NCBI RefSeq assembly: GCF_000244895.1
Contig: NZ_CM001441.1
Span: forward strand, 1,942,226-2,006,225
Origin: Desulfosporosinus youngiae DSM 17734
GTDB lineage: Bacteria; Bacillota; Desulfitobacteriia; Desulfitobacteriales; Desulfitobacteriaceae
Length of the DNA: 64,000 bases
Direction: 5' to 3'
Shown here: positions 9,852 to 17,289 of the stretch, one piece after another
Numbering within the stretch: the stretch's first letter is position 1
How the letters are laid out: every line of letters begins with the position of its first letter
Program-made: the position numbers and the translations under genes
The notes under the pieces: model-generated
Told to the model about the DNA's origin: nothing
The model's input: the letters and a program-made list of their open reading frames with translations, nothing else
The model's database searches: none

Positions 9852-11131
9852 TGGTAGACGCGATATGGGAACATGATTACTATGATGACTGTATTCCAAA
9901 TTTTAGTAATAATTTTAATAAGCCTCGACATAGGTGGTATGAATTTAAAGAAGGATATAGCGATGCATTCGTCTCAAGGGCGATTAGGCACTATGAATCA
10001 ACTACTAATTTAAATTCTGGGGTTATTCTCGACCCGTTTTCCGGGTCAGGCACGACGTCATTGGTTGGAGTTCAGAATGGGTATAAAGCGTTAGCGTTTG
10101 AAGTAAATCCTTTTATGGCATTTATAAGTAGAACAAAGACAAAATCTTTTTCTGAAGATATTGCATTACTCGAAGATGAGCTAAAATCTATACTTTCATG
10201 CCGTCCAATGGAGTTAGAAAATATTCTTGAGGGATTTTCTACCTTTTCCCCATCTGAAAAAAATGAAAAATGGTTATTTAATAGAAGTGTGTTGCGTGGC
10301 TATGAAGCATTAAGACAGAGTATAGATAATTGTAGTATTGATAATCATCGCGATTTTTTTATTCTTGCCTTATACGCGGCTACTATGGACTGTTGCAACG
10401 CCAAGAGAGATGGAAAGTGTTTGCGGTATAAAAAATCTTGGAAAACGCTTGGTTATTCTTCTCTTGAATTAAGAGAGTCGTTTATTCGCTTCTCAAAAAT
10501 GATCATTGAGGATTTAGTACGTACACCAATTAGAGAAGAGAAAGCTCAAATAATTAATAACGATTCAAGGCTCGGTTTAAAAAGTATTGAAAATAAAGTT
10601 GCCAATGTAATCACTTTTTCTCCCCCATACCTGAACTCATTTGATTATAGTGATGTGTACCGGCCAGAATTATTCTTAGGTGGTTTCGTTAATACTAACG
10701 ACCAATTACGTCATTTACGCTCAAAAACACTGAGATCGCATGTGCAATATGCTTGGAATGATAATACTCCTTGTTCATCGAGTTGGGTTACGGACATTGT
10801 CACAAAAATAAGAGATAAAGAAAATTACTTGTGGAATAAAAACATTCCTGCAATGATACACAATTATTTTTCTGATATGCAAGAAATACTTCGTGAATGC
10901 TATCGTGTTGCATCAAGTGGAGCAGTAATGTGGTTCATCGTTAGCACTTCGGCTTATGCAGGTATTGAAATTCCTGTTGACCTAATTCTTGCAGACACTG
11001 CAACTCAATGTGGTTGGGAACTGGAAAGTGTGAATGCATTGAGGAATCTTAGGACCTCCAGTCAATGTATAGATTCTGATGTACGTAAGGTAAGACTAAG
11101 AGAATCAATGGTTGCCTGCCGAAAACGATAG
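9851..11131 (+). CDS. Amino-type site-specific DNA methyltransferase
   Basis: ATG 9851 overlaps the preceding TAA in TAATG, with TAGGAG at 9835-9840. Near residues 61-69 is DPFSGSGTT, the SAM-binding motif I, and near 257-260 is SPPY, the catalytic motif IV of N6-adenine or N4-cytosine methyltransferases. About 190 residues between them could hold the target-recognition domain, as in the alpha arrangement. YEFKEGYSDAFVSRAI before motif I is typical of solitary or accessory phage-defence methylases. It should protect host DNA from the neighbouring nuclease. The gene ends inside a terminator hairpin. Confidence 0.8.
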   Translation: MVDAIWEHDYYDDCIPNFSNNFNKPRHRWYEFKEGYSDAFVSRAIRHYESTTNLNSGVILDPFSGSGTTSLVGVQNGYKALAFEVNPFMAFISRTKTKSFSEDIALLEDELKSILSCRPMELENILEGFSTFSPSEKNEKWLFNRSVLRGYEALRQSIDNCSIDNHRDFFILALYAATMDCCNAKRDGKCLRYKKSWKTLGYSSLELRESFIRFSKMIIEDLVRTPIREEKAQIINNDSRLGLKSIENKVANVITFSPPYLNSFDYSDVYRPELFLGGFVNTNDQLRHLRSKTLRSHVQYAWNDNTPCSSSWVTDIVTKIRDKENYLWNKNIPAMIHNYFSDMQEILRECYRVASSGAVMWFIVSTSAYAGIEIPVDLILADTATQCGWELESVNALRNLRTSSQCIDSDVRKVRLRESMVACRKR

Positions 11132-11146
11132 GCAACCATTTTATTT
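11108..11146 (+). terminator. Intrinsic terminator of the four-gene operon
   Basis: A 10-base perfect stem (ATGGTTGCCT with its complement) closes a 12-base loop and is followed by TTTATTT. The stem includes the stop codon of the methyltransferase gene. Confidence 0.8.
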
Positions 11147-11217
11147 AACTATTATAGGGTAGACCGGCTTAGAAATTCGTAAATGTCAAATAGTAGGCAC
11201 ATTGACTAAAAAATAAA

Positions 11218-11238
11218 ATCCAACCAATTAGGTTGGAT
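11218..11238 (-). terminator. Small hairpin after the IS66 fragment
   Basis: An 8-base stem (ATCCAACC with its complement) with a 5-base loop, flanked by A-rich and T-rich bases. It sits just past the stop of the minus-strand transposase fragment and could terminate it. Confidence 0.5.
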
Positions 11239-11243
11239 CCATT

Positions 11244-11927
11244 TTAGGCTTTATCTTGTTTGTAACAGTCTGCTGGCAACTCTGTTGACCACGGAACAAA
11301 TTTTTCGATCAGTTCAGGATGGTTTATGAAATCCGTATTCGGCATTTGTTTCAATACGTACACCAAATAATTATAGGGCTTTAGATTATTGTTTCTGGCT
11401 GTTATCAAAACGCTGTAGATCATAGCGCTGGCTGTTGCTCCCCTAGGCGTTTCCATCGTAACCCAGTTTTTGCGCCCGATTGTAAACGGACGAAGACTCC
11501 GTTCGGCCAAATTGTTCGAGAGTTCAAGCCTTCCGTCTAAAAGAATATTTTCAAAATATGGCCACTGGTTTAAGCCATAGTTTACCGCTTCATAGAAATG
11601 GGTTTTAGGAACAGCATTTTTATTCATCTCTTTAAGCCACGCCAAAAAAGCGTCCATTACCGGTTTTAATAAGGCAAGACGTTTTCGATGACGTTCTTCA
11701 ATGGAATAGTGTTTTAACCTTTCCTCTATATCAAAAAGAGTATCACAAAATTGAAGTCCCTCATAAGAAGCCGTTGTTTTCTTTTCTTCTTCCGAAAGAG
11801 ACTGGATGCAATTTGTGAACCGCCGTCGCAGATGAGCTAGGCATCCAACCACTGTTATATCGGAATTTAATTTATGATACACCTCATATCCATCCGTGTG
11901 GACCCGGCATTGCCGCCGGGATACCAA
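11244..11927 (-). pseudogene. IS66-family transposase, C-terminal fragment
   Basis: About 227 codons match the C-terminal half of IS66 TnpC. HTDGYEVYHKL is followed by HLRRRF, then LDGRLELSNNLAERSLRPF with its IGRKNW continuation, and an IS66_C-like tail YVLKQMPNTDF. The N-terminal zinc-binding and DDE parts are missing. The first residues of the open frame (before HTDGY) do not look native. No terminal inverted repeats or accessory tnpA/tnpB genes were seen. The fragment abuts the left edge of the duplicated ABC-F/DUF3784 segment at about 12060, so it may have taken part in that rearrangement. Confidence 0.85.
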
Positions 11928-12059
11928 TCACCAACTGCAAATTGTCCCAGAATTGCTGAATATTAGTAAATGACGGATAAGTTAATCCTCCTCGAAGAAT
12001 TATATTTCTCGTAAAGTTTTGCTGTCTAGAAAAGATTTGATAAAGGATAAACAAAGAGA

Positions 12060-12164
12060 GTACTGATGAAGGGGTATGCGGGAACTATCGTGTTTATCAT
12101 CCATGACCAACAGCTGCTTGACAATGTGGCTGACATGATTTATGAAATTAAAACTGATTTATAG
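12060..12164 (+). pseudogene. ABC-F gene, 3' fragment
   Basis: The frame reads [17 protein letters not shown] and continues to a TAG stop. It matches the last 34 or so residues of the complete ABC-F protein that ends at 17289, with several substitutions. It is the left end of a duplicated segment and cannot encode a functional product. Confidence 0.85.
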
Positions 12165-12321
12165 GTTTATAAGATTTGAAAAAGGAGGTTGGTTCACTGA
12201 ATTTTGTTGATTATGTAAATTAATGATGCCGGGACCAAGCGGATCCCGGCAATTTACGAGAGAAAGCGGCGGTTTATGAAAAAGAGTTCTCATACTCAAT
12301 CTATGAGAGGAGGGGTAAGCA

Positions 12322-13062
12322 ATGTTGAGCATGATCATAATGGAGGTTTGTGCTGTCCTGCTTCTTGTGCTGGGCTTATTCTTGAAAAAGGGAAAAGGGC
12401 TTATGCTTTTGGCGGGATACAACACTATGTCCAAAGAAGAGCGGGATCTGATCGATAAAAGGGAGCTTTCAAAAGCTGCCGGAAACTTAATGTTCAGAGC
12501 TGCGCTTGCTTTAGCATTATTAGGTCTCACGATCTATTTCAAATTGAGTTGGGGAACGATTATCCTTATGGTTATTCTCATAGCCGATCCAATTATTTTA
12601 TCAGTCAGAATGTCCGCCAAAATGCCAAAGACCACTTCCCGAGGCGGTATCATCGTTGCCCTGGTTTTTACTGCTGTGACCTTTATTTTCGTAGGTGGAC
12701 TGCTTTTTTATGGGGAGAAAGAACCTGTAGTCAAAATTTCGGATAATCAAATCCGAATTGCTGGCATGTATGGCTTGAGTGTTGACTTTTCCGATATTTC
12801 TTCCATATCCCTGATCGAGAAAAGTGTGGCAGACCTGGGGGCCGGCCGCCGGACCAATGGCTATGGAGGATTTAGTGAATCCTTGAAAGGCCACTTTGAT
12901 TCTCCTGATCTTGGGAAGGTTTTGCTTTTTGTTAAATCTGGAGCATCGCCTACCTTATGGATTGAACGGGAGAGCCAAGAAGATATTTATCTTAATTTTA
13001 AGGATGGGGAAAAAACGAAGGCTCTGTATCAGGAATTGAAAGGAGTAGTTCCCGTTAAATAA
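12322..13062 (+). CDS. DUF3784/PH-domain membrane protein, copy A
   Basis: A 246-residue protein with AGGAGG at 12307-12312. The N-terminal 115 residues hold three hydrophobic segments plus LLAGYNTMSKEERDLID, the hallmark of DUF3784. The last 110 residues look like a bacterial PH domain. It differs from copy B (17556-18296) by only a few residues, for example NFKDGEKTKALY here and SFKDGEKTKSLY there. Function unknown. The family is common in Firmicutes as small membrane proteins. The duplication and a third partial copy at 23 kb are more notable than the gene itself. Confidence 0.8.
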   Translation: MLSMIIMEVCAVLLLVLGLFLKKGKGLMLLAGYNTMSKEERDLIDKRELSKAAGNLMFRAALALALLGLTIYFKLSWGTIILMVILIADPIILSVRMSAKMPKTTSRGGIIVALVFTAVTFIFVGGLLFYGEKEPVVKISDNQIRIAGMYGLSVDFSDISSISLIEKSVADLGAGRRTNGYGGFSESLKGHFDSPDLGKVLLFVKSGASPTLWIERESQEDIYLNFKDGEKTKALYQELKGVVPVK

Positions 13063-13131
13063 CTCTCCAGCCATTTGCCAATGGGGAGCGGGGCAATGGC
13101 TGAAGGTGTCAGTCAATTACTCCCTATGAAA

Positions 13132-13301
13132 GTCCTTCACCCCAATTTCAACTTTGTTTTTTATTTAAACACATTAATCGGTTCTACATAAATTTCTGTT
13201 ACCAATAATCTCTATGAGAGCCTGTAATGGCAAGGGTCTTGCCCCCTAAGGTACTAAAGGCTGACTACCTTGGTTGTTGCCTGCTTGTCATGTCAAAGAT
13301 A
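13132..13301 (-). pseudogene. DUF2922 gene relic and flank
   Basis: Bases 13215-13280, read on the minus strand, are recognisably the start of the DUF2922 gene at 35094-35333 (shared words include GGCAAGGGTCTTGCCCCCT-like and GGTACTAAAGG). The downstream half and the neighbouring DUF1659 gene are gone. Bases before the palindrome (CTGCTTGTCATG) match those before the palindrome at 35717. Confidence 0.65.
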
Positions 13302-13349
13302 GGGCTTGTACCAAGAATCTTACGCGCGTAAGATTCTTGGTACAAGCCC
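13302..13349. repeat. Perfect 48-base palindrome, TACGCGCGTA family, copy 2
   Basis: The 24-base arms are exact reverse complements with no loop and meet in TACGCGCGTA. The outer arm is GGGCTTGTACCAAGAATCT. It is identical to the palindrome at 35717-35764 and, like it, lies about 80 bases before a DUF3102 start codon. Confidence 0.9.
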
Positions 13350-13426
13350 GGGAGAAGACGTTTCATCCTTGTGGGGATAATCCCATATTATGTGGATAAA
13401 TGAAGAGAAAGGATTCGTGAAATAAG

Positions 13427-13555
13427 ATGAGGGATATTATCCCGGAGCGTACGCCGTTTTTAATCGCGGCTGAAAGAGGAAGTCGGCTTTTCCCAGAACC
13501 GGGCTGAAAAATTGATGCGCCTTTACGAGGAGTTTGGGAGAGAACAGTCCTAACT
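13427..13555 (+). pseudogene. DUF3102 gene relic with large internal deletion
   Basis: The first 16 codons match the intact DUF3102 gene at 35842 almost exactly. The sequence then jumps to the EVGFSQNRAEKL region, skipping about 39 codons, and the joint puts the rest out of frame. The copy ends near REQS. The order palindrome then DUF3102 is kept from the intact locus. Confidence 0.85.
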
Positions 13556-13774
13556 TCTGAACATAAATATTTTAGTTCTTTCCTGATAAAAAACAAGCGT
13601 TATATCATTAACTTGGGATAAATATTACGCTGCTAAACGCTGTTCGGGAAGTAACCCATTGTAAAATAATGACTGCTTCCGTTTTTTATACTATAATATT
13701 CATTGAACTTCAGTCTAATTATAGACGAAAAGTACCGGACAAACAGGAATTTGTAGAGGTAAGGTGTAATTACA

Positions 13775-14311
13775 ATGATTGAAACAGAAAGATTAACAAT
13801 GCGACCATTTAATGAAGACGATTTGGACATTATTATGAGTCTTTATTCTAATGAAGAAATAATGAGATATATGCCAAATGATGTCATGAATGTAGAGAAA
13901 GCTCAAAAGCATTTAAATAAAGTTATATATGATTAGGACGAGAAACCACAAGTGAATTTTGAAATGGCAGTAATTTTGAAATATAATCAGAAAAAAATCG
14001 GTCGCTCTAGAATTCACTTAGATTATGAAACTGATACAGCAATGATTGGTTGGTTGCTATTAAAAAAAGAGTGGGGTAAGGGTTATGCAACAGAAATGAC
14101 ACGGGCTTTAATTGATTATAGTTTTGATGTATTAAATGTGCATAGAGTTTGTGCATTATGTCACCCTAAAAATATCGGCTCATGGAGAGCTTTAGAAAAA
14201 TGCAATATGCGCAGGGAAGCATATTTTATACAAAATTGTAAATATGTTAAGGATGGTAATATAATATGGGAAGATGAATTGGAATATGCCATATTAGAAT
14301 CAGAAAGATAA
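13775..14311 (+). pseudogene. GNAT acetyltransferase interrupted by an in-frame TAG
   Basis: The frame starts at ATG 13775 with MIETERLTMRPFNEDD and continues to TAA at 14309-14311, interrupted by one TAG at 13934-13936. Beyond it the same frame keeps the RimJ/RimL-type acetyltransferase core: IGWLLLKKEWGKGYATE for acetyl-CoA binding, then NVHRVCALCHPKNIGSWRALEK. Total length without the stop is about 178 residues, normal for the family. There is no other lesion. It may be a recent nonsense mutation. Amber decoding is a possibility to test, since some Desulfitobacterium strains carry pyrrolysine genes, but TAG is also an ordinary stop in this window. Confidence 0.8.
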
Positions 14312-14645
14312 ATTTCCAATTTATCGAAGTAATAAATCTTCTCGAAAAGCAATAGCTGCATCATAATCCCGTCAAGTTACTTTTTGCAGTGTCTTTGACA
14401 AACCCAAATGCGGAATTAACTTTTTTTCACAAAAGTTGGGAAGAGGATTTACAGAAAGGTACGACATCATTTTTGTATTCTCAAGGTATGTGGAGACCGT
14501 TTGCCTACTATCCGCAGATATCAAGGGTTCAAGGTTATAAAAAATTCCCACACGGGTTATCTGCCATCTTTTTCGTTGGTTCCATTCTTTTTGCTATAAA
14601 AAGCGGCCGGCTAAGGCTGCTGAAATTATTATTTCTATATTATAA
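14312..14645 (+). other. Intergenic stretch without a recognisable gene
   Basis: About 330 bases between the broken acetyltransferase and minus-strand relics. An 87-codon open frame at 14389-14652 lacks a ribosome site and resembles nothing I know, so I do not call it. Confidence 0.4.
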
Positions 14646-14756
14646 TTACTGAATACCAAGAGAGTATTCATCTAAGTCAACACCAATGAGACTAACAAAG
14701 CCGTTCTCGTATTCATTGGGGATGACATTTTTTATATCTGTAGCTTTAGGCAGTTG
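14646..14756 (-). pseudogene. Unrecognised C-terminal gene fragment
   Basis: On the minus strand an open frame ends DIKNVIPNEYENGFVSLIG and VDLDEYSLGIQ before TAA. The residue pattern looks like true protein and has a natural stop, but there is no start. It abuts the DUF2800 fragment in another frame. I do not recognise the family. Confidence 0.35.
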
Positions 14757-14917
14757 TTTGTTGTAACCACGCAGTCTCCCGTCCCGAAGCCGCCCTCCAC
14801 ATACTTGGAGAAGTCAAGCTGGTGTTCAAAAAGCACCGTGGGGCCGGCGCAAGTCTTCTCCGCTGTTTCCATCAGTTTGAGGATGTAGGCAGCATAACTG
14901 ACGGCGCATTCTTCCAC
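14737..14917 (-). pseudogene. DUF2800 phage-type gene fragment
   Basis: The minus-strand frame contains CAVSYAAYILKLMETAEKT, then VLFEHQLDFSKYVEGGFGTG and DCVV. This matches the DUF2800 (Cas4-like/RecB-type) proteins of Firmicute prophages, in which a conserved LDFS...GFGTGD segment carries metal-binding residues. Only about 55 codons of a family of 370 or so residues remain. It is evidence of a lost prophage, not of a functional gene. Confidence 0.65.
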
Positions 14918-15007
14918 CCCCCCTGGTTAAAAAAGGAAATAAAGACACCATCAAGGCTTTCTCTTTGGTATAATAAGGTATTCCGAGTAACTGAAGGGAG
15001 AGTACCA

Positions 15008-15268
15008 ATGAAAAATATCAACATTAACATATCTGTGCCTAATGAGATATTACTGACGCTTCGTGAATCTGACAACGAACTTGCCCTAAATATGAAGCGT
15101 TGGGCTGCGTTAAAACTTTTTGAAGACAAAAGGCTTTCAATAGGTCAAAGCGCAGAGCTTGCCGAAATGACCGAAGAGGATTTCGTCAGATATCTTAGTT
15201 CCAACAAGGTTTCTGTCTTTCCCTACCGAAACGTCAATGAATTAGTAGAGGATATGGATAATGCATAA
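15008..15268 (+). CDS. UPF0175-family antitoxin-like protein
   Basis: An 86-residue protein starting at ATG 15008. NELALNMKRWAALKLFED, RLSIGQSAELAEMTEEDF and VFPYRNVNELVEDM are the conserved parts of UPF0175, a small DNA-binding family usually encoded just before a DUF3368 PIN-like ribonuclease. It is complete and in a normal length range. The gene overlaps the start of a broken PIN gene by 8 bases. It is thus probably an orphan antitoxin or a regulator left after loss of its toxin. Confidence 0.75.
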   Translation: MKNININISVPNEILLTLRESDNELALNMKRWAALKLFEDKRLSIGQSAELAEMTEEDFVRYLSSNKVSVFPYRNVNELVEDMDNA

Positions 15269-15370
15269 TCGGATTGTTGTTGTAAAAACCTTTATGGTAA
15301 GATAATTATTCCAAAAGCTGTACAAGATGAGGTAATGGCTAAAGAGGATTCTATCACACGGAGGCCATAG
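15261..15370 (+). pseudogene. DUF3368 PIN-like toxin relic with internal deletion
   Basis: ATG 15261 opens MHNRIVV, the first strand of the PIN fold. From 15281, in a different frame, the sequence reads CKNLYGKIIIPKAVQDEVMA, the segment normally found about 30 residues in. The catalytic DTS acidic motif between them is deleted, and the deletion changes the frame. A TAG at 15368-15370 ends the second piece. The toxin cannot be active. Confidence 0.75.
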
Positions 15371-15384
15371 CTTTGTTTTGGAAA

Positions 15385-15414
15385 TTGACAGTAATAGATT
15401 ATTCATGATAACAT
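15385..15414 (+). promoter_or_regulatory. Promoter for the ABC-F leader transcript
   Basis: TTGACA at 15385-15390, an 18-base spacer, and TAACAT at 15409-15414. It would start transcription some 35 bases before the leader peptide's ribosome site. Confidence 0.55.
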
Positions 15415-15457
15415 GACTTGAACTTAGTTACTTAAATTAAAGGAGGACATTTTATCT

Positions 15458-15481
15458 ATGCATTCTATTCGTTTAAGATAA
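15458..15481 (+). CDS. Leader peptide MHSIRLR, probable antibiotic sensor
   Basis: A seven-codon ORF with a perfect AGGAGG at 15441-15446, ending in TAA. It closes with Arg-Leu-Arg, the +X+ motif at which ribosomes stall in the presence of macrolides, and is close to the opening of the ErmDL leader (MTHSMRLR). A terminator and an ABC-F resistance-type gene follow. This matches translation-controlled attenuation known for Erm and ABC-F genes. It is too short for standard gene callers. Confidence 0.7.
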   Translation: MHSIRLR

Positions 15482-15619
15482 GCTGGCAATAAAGAAGCGG
15501 TAAGATCATCCATGGTGGGCTTTTTTGTTGTGCTTATTTTGCGAATTGAGACATAGATAGGGGTGAAGTGTAACCATTTGAGGTTATACCTTTTGGCCAA
15601 TGTCTCTTTGACGTGATAT

Positions 15620-15660
15620 GCAGACTAAAAGCCCGCACTGCGGATTTTAGTCTGCTTTTT
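15620..15660 (+). terminator. Attenuator terminator upstream of the ABC-F gene
   Basis: An 11-base perfect stem (GCAGACTAAAA with its complement) closes a 14-base loop and is followed by at least five T. It lies between the leader peptide and the ABC-F coding sequence, so it would stop transcription unless the leader RNA refolds. A further small hairpin (GCAGGG with CCCTGC) occurs at 15765-15782. Confidence 0.75.
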
Positions 15661-15825
15661 ATTGCCCTATATGGAATTGCCGGTTTGGATAGTGTGCAAG
15701 TATTTTCATAATATGGAGGAACATTTATGTATTATATATTCATATAATCCTTCCTGCTCAAATCGCAGGGTTTTCCCTGCGAACAGGTCAATGAAAACAT
15801 GCGATTTTCGACAGGAGGAACGATC

Positions 15826-17289
15826 ATGGAATTAATCGTAAAAGCAAAAGACATTCGTTTGGAATATACAGGCCGCGATGTTTTGGATATTGATGAATTA
15901 GAATTATATGATTATGACCGCATTGGTTTGGTGGGAGCAAATGGCGCAGGCAAGAGCTCCTTACTCAAGGTGCTGTTGGGAGAATTAACCCTGCCGGGAT
16001 GTAAAATCAATCGTCTGGGAAGGTTGGCCTATATCCCTCAGTTAGAGGAAGCCATTTTAGAAGAGGTCAAAGATTTTGCCCTCATCGGTAAACTGGGTGT
16101 TAGTCAAATAGAAGTACAGACCATGAGCGGCGGGGAGGAAACAAGGCTTAAAATAGCCCAAGCTCTTTCGGAACAGGTGCATGGCATCTTGGCAGATGAA
16201 CCAACCAGTCATTTAGACCGTGAAGGGATGGATTTTTTAATCGGACAGCTGAACTATTTCTCCGGCGCCTTACTCGTGATCAGCCATGACCGCTATTTCC
16301 TTGATGAGGTGGTTGATAAAATATGGGAACTGAACGACGGAAAAATTACAGAGTACTGGGGTAACTATTCCGATTATCTCCGCCACAAAGAGGAAGAACG
16401 CCAAAGCCAGGCTGCGAGATACGAACAATTCGTTGCTGAACGGAACAGATTGGAACGAGCTGCTGAGGAAAAGCGCAAGCAGGCACGTAAAATGGATCGC
16501 AAAGCCAAAGGTGCGGCAAAGAAAAATAGTTCTGAAAGCGGCGGACGCCTGGGACATCAGAAAACCATGGGAAGCAAGCAAAAAACACTGTTTAATGCTG
16601 CTAAGTCCATGGAACACAGGATTGCAGCTTTAGGGGAGGCGGAAGCTCCGGAGAACATCCGCACCATTCGTTTTCGCCAGAGTAAAACCCTTGAACTTCA
16701 TAATCCCTATCCAATTATTGGTACAGAAATCAATAAAGGGTTTGGAGATAAGGTATTATTGGAAAAGGCATCTTTCAGTATCCCCCTTGGGGCGAAAGCG
16801 GCACTGACAGGAGGTAATGGTTCAGGAAAAACAACCTTAATCCAAATGATATTAAACCGTGAAGAAGGTATCTCAATTTCTCCTAAAGCTGAAATAGGTT
16901 ACTTTGCCCAAAATGGTTACAAGTACAACCGTAATCAGGAGGTCATGGAATTTATGATGGAGGATTGTGATTACAATATCTCAGAAATCCGTTCCGTTTT
17001 GGCCTCAATGGGTTTTGTCCAAAATGATATTGGCAAAAGGTTAGCTGTTTTAAGCGGCGGCGAAATGATCAAATTGCAGCTGGCCAAAATGCTCATGGGC
17101 AGGTATAATATTCTGTTAATGGACGAACCCAGCAACTTTCTTGATCTGCCAGGCTTAGAGGCTTTGGAAGTACTGATGAAGGGGTATGCGGGAACTATCG
17201 TGTTTATCACCCATGACCAATGGCTGCTTGATAATGTGGCTGATATGATTTATGAAATCAAAAGTAAGAAATTAAACTTAATCCGGTAA
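15826..17289 (+). CDS. ABC-F ribosomal protection protein, Vga/Lsa-like
   Basis: About 487 residues, no membrane segments. Two ATPase domains are visible. The first has [22 protein letters not shown] and [11 protein letters not shown]. The second has [22 protein letters not shown] and [11 protein letters not shown]. Between them lies a long, basic, alpha-helical linker (near residues 190-270) of the kind that reaches the ribosomal peptidyl-transferase centre in antibiotic-resistance ABC-F proteins. Start ATG 15826 follows AGGAGG at 15812-15817. The leader peptide and attenuator upstream support inducible resistance, probably to macrolide, lincosamide, streptogramin A or pleuromutilin drugs. 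The spectrum is an inference. Confidence 0.85.
   Translation: MELIVKAKDIRLEYTGRDVLDIDELELYDYDRIGLVGANGAGKSSLLKVLLGELTLPGCKINRLGRLAYIPQLEEAILEEVKDFALIGKLGVSQIEVQTMSGGEETRLKIAQALSEQVHGILADEPTSHLDREGMDFLIGQLNYFSGALLVISHDRYFLDEVVDKIWELNDGKITEYWGNYSDYLRHKEEERQSQAARYEQFVAERNRLERAAEEKRKQARKMDRKAKGAAKKNSSESGGRLGHQKTMGSKQKTLFNAAKSMEHRIAALGEAEAPENIRTIRFRQSKTLELHNPYPIIGTEINKGFGDKVLLEKASFSIPLGAKAALTGGNGSGKTTLIQMILNREEGISISPKAEIGYFAQNGYKYNRNQEVMEFMMEDCDYNISEIRSVLASMGFVQNDIGKRLAVLSGGEMIKLQLAKMLMGRYNILLMDEPSNFLDLPGLEALEVLMKGYAGTIVFITHDQWLLDNVADMIYEIKSKKLNLIR

Larger units (their letters stand above)
12060..13131 (+). repeat. Segmental duplication, copy A (ABC-F tail plus DUF3784 gene)
   Basis: This stretch is near-identical to 17169-18365. 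It starts within the ABC-F 3' end and runs through the whole DUF3784 gene to shared bases ending in CTATGAAAGT. Copy B has extra bases between the ABC-F stop and the DUF3784 start, so copy A carries small deletions. The two copies lie about 5.1 kb apart in direct orientation and could recombine. Confidence 0.9.

Noticed and set aside
11244-12059. Complete IS66 element
   Set aside because: Only the C-terminal half of the transposase is present. No inverted repeats or accessory genes were found.
14389-14652. 87-codon plus-strand ORF
   Set aside because: No ribosome site, no recognisable family, and it lies in a region of gene relics.
14646-14917. Intact prophage region
   Set aside because: Only short DUF2800 and unknown fragments occur. 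There are no structural, lysis or integrase genes.
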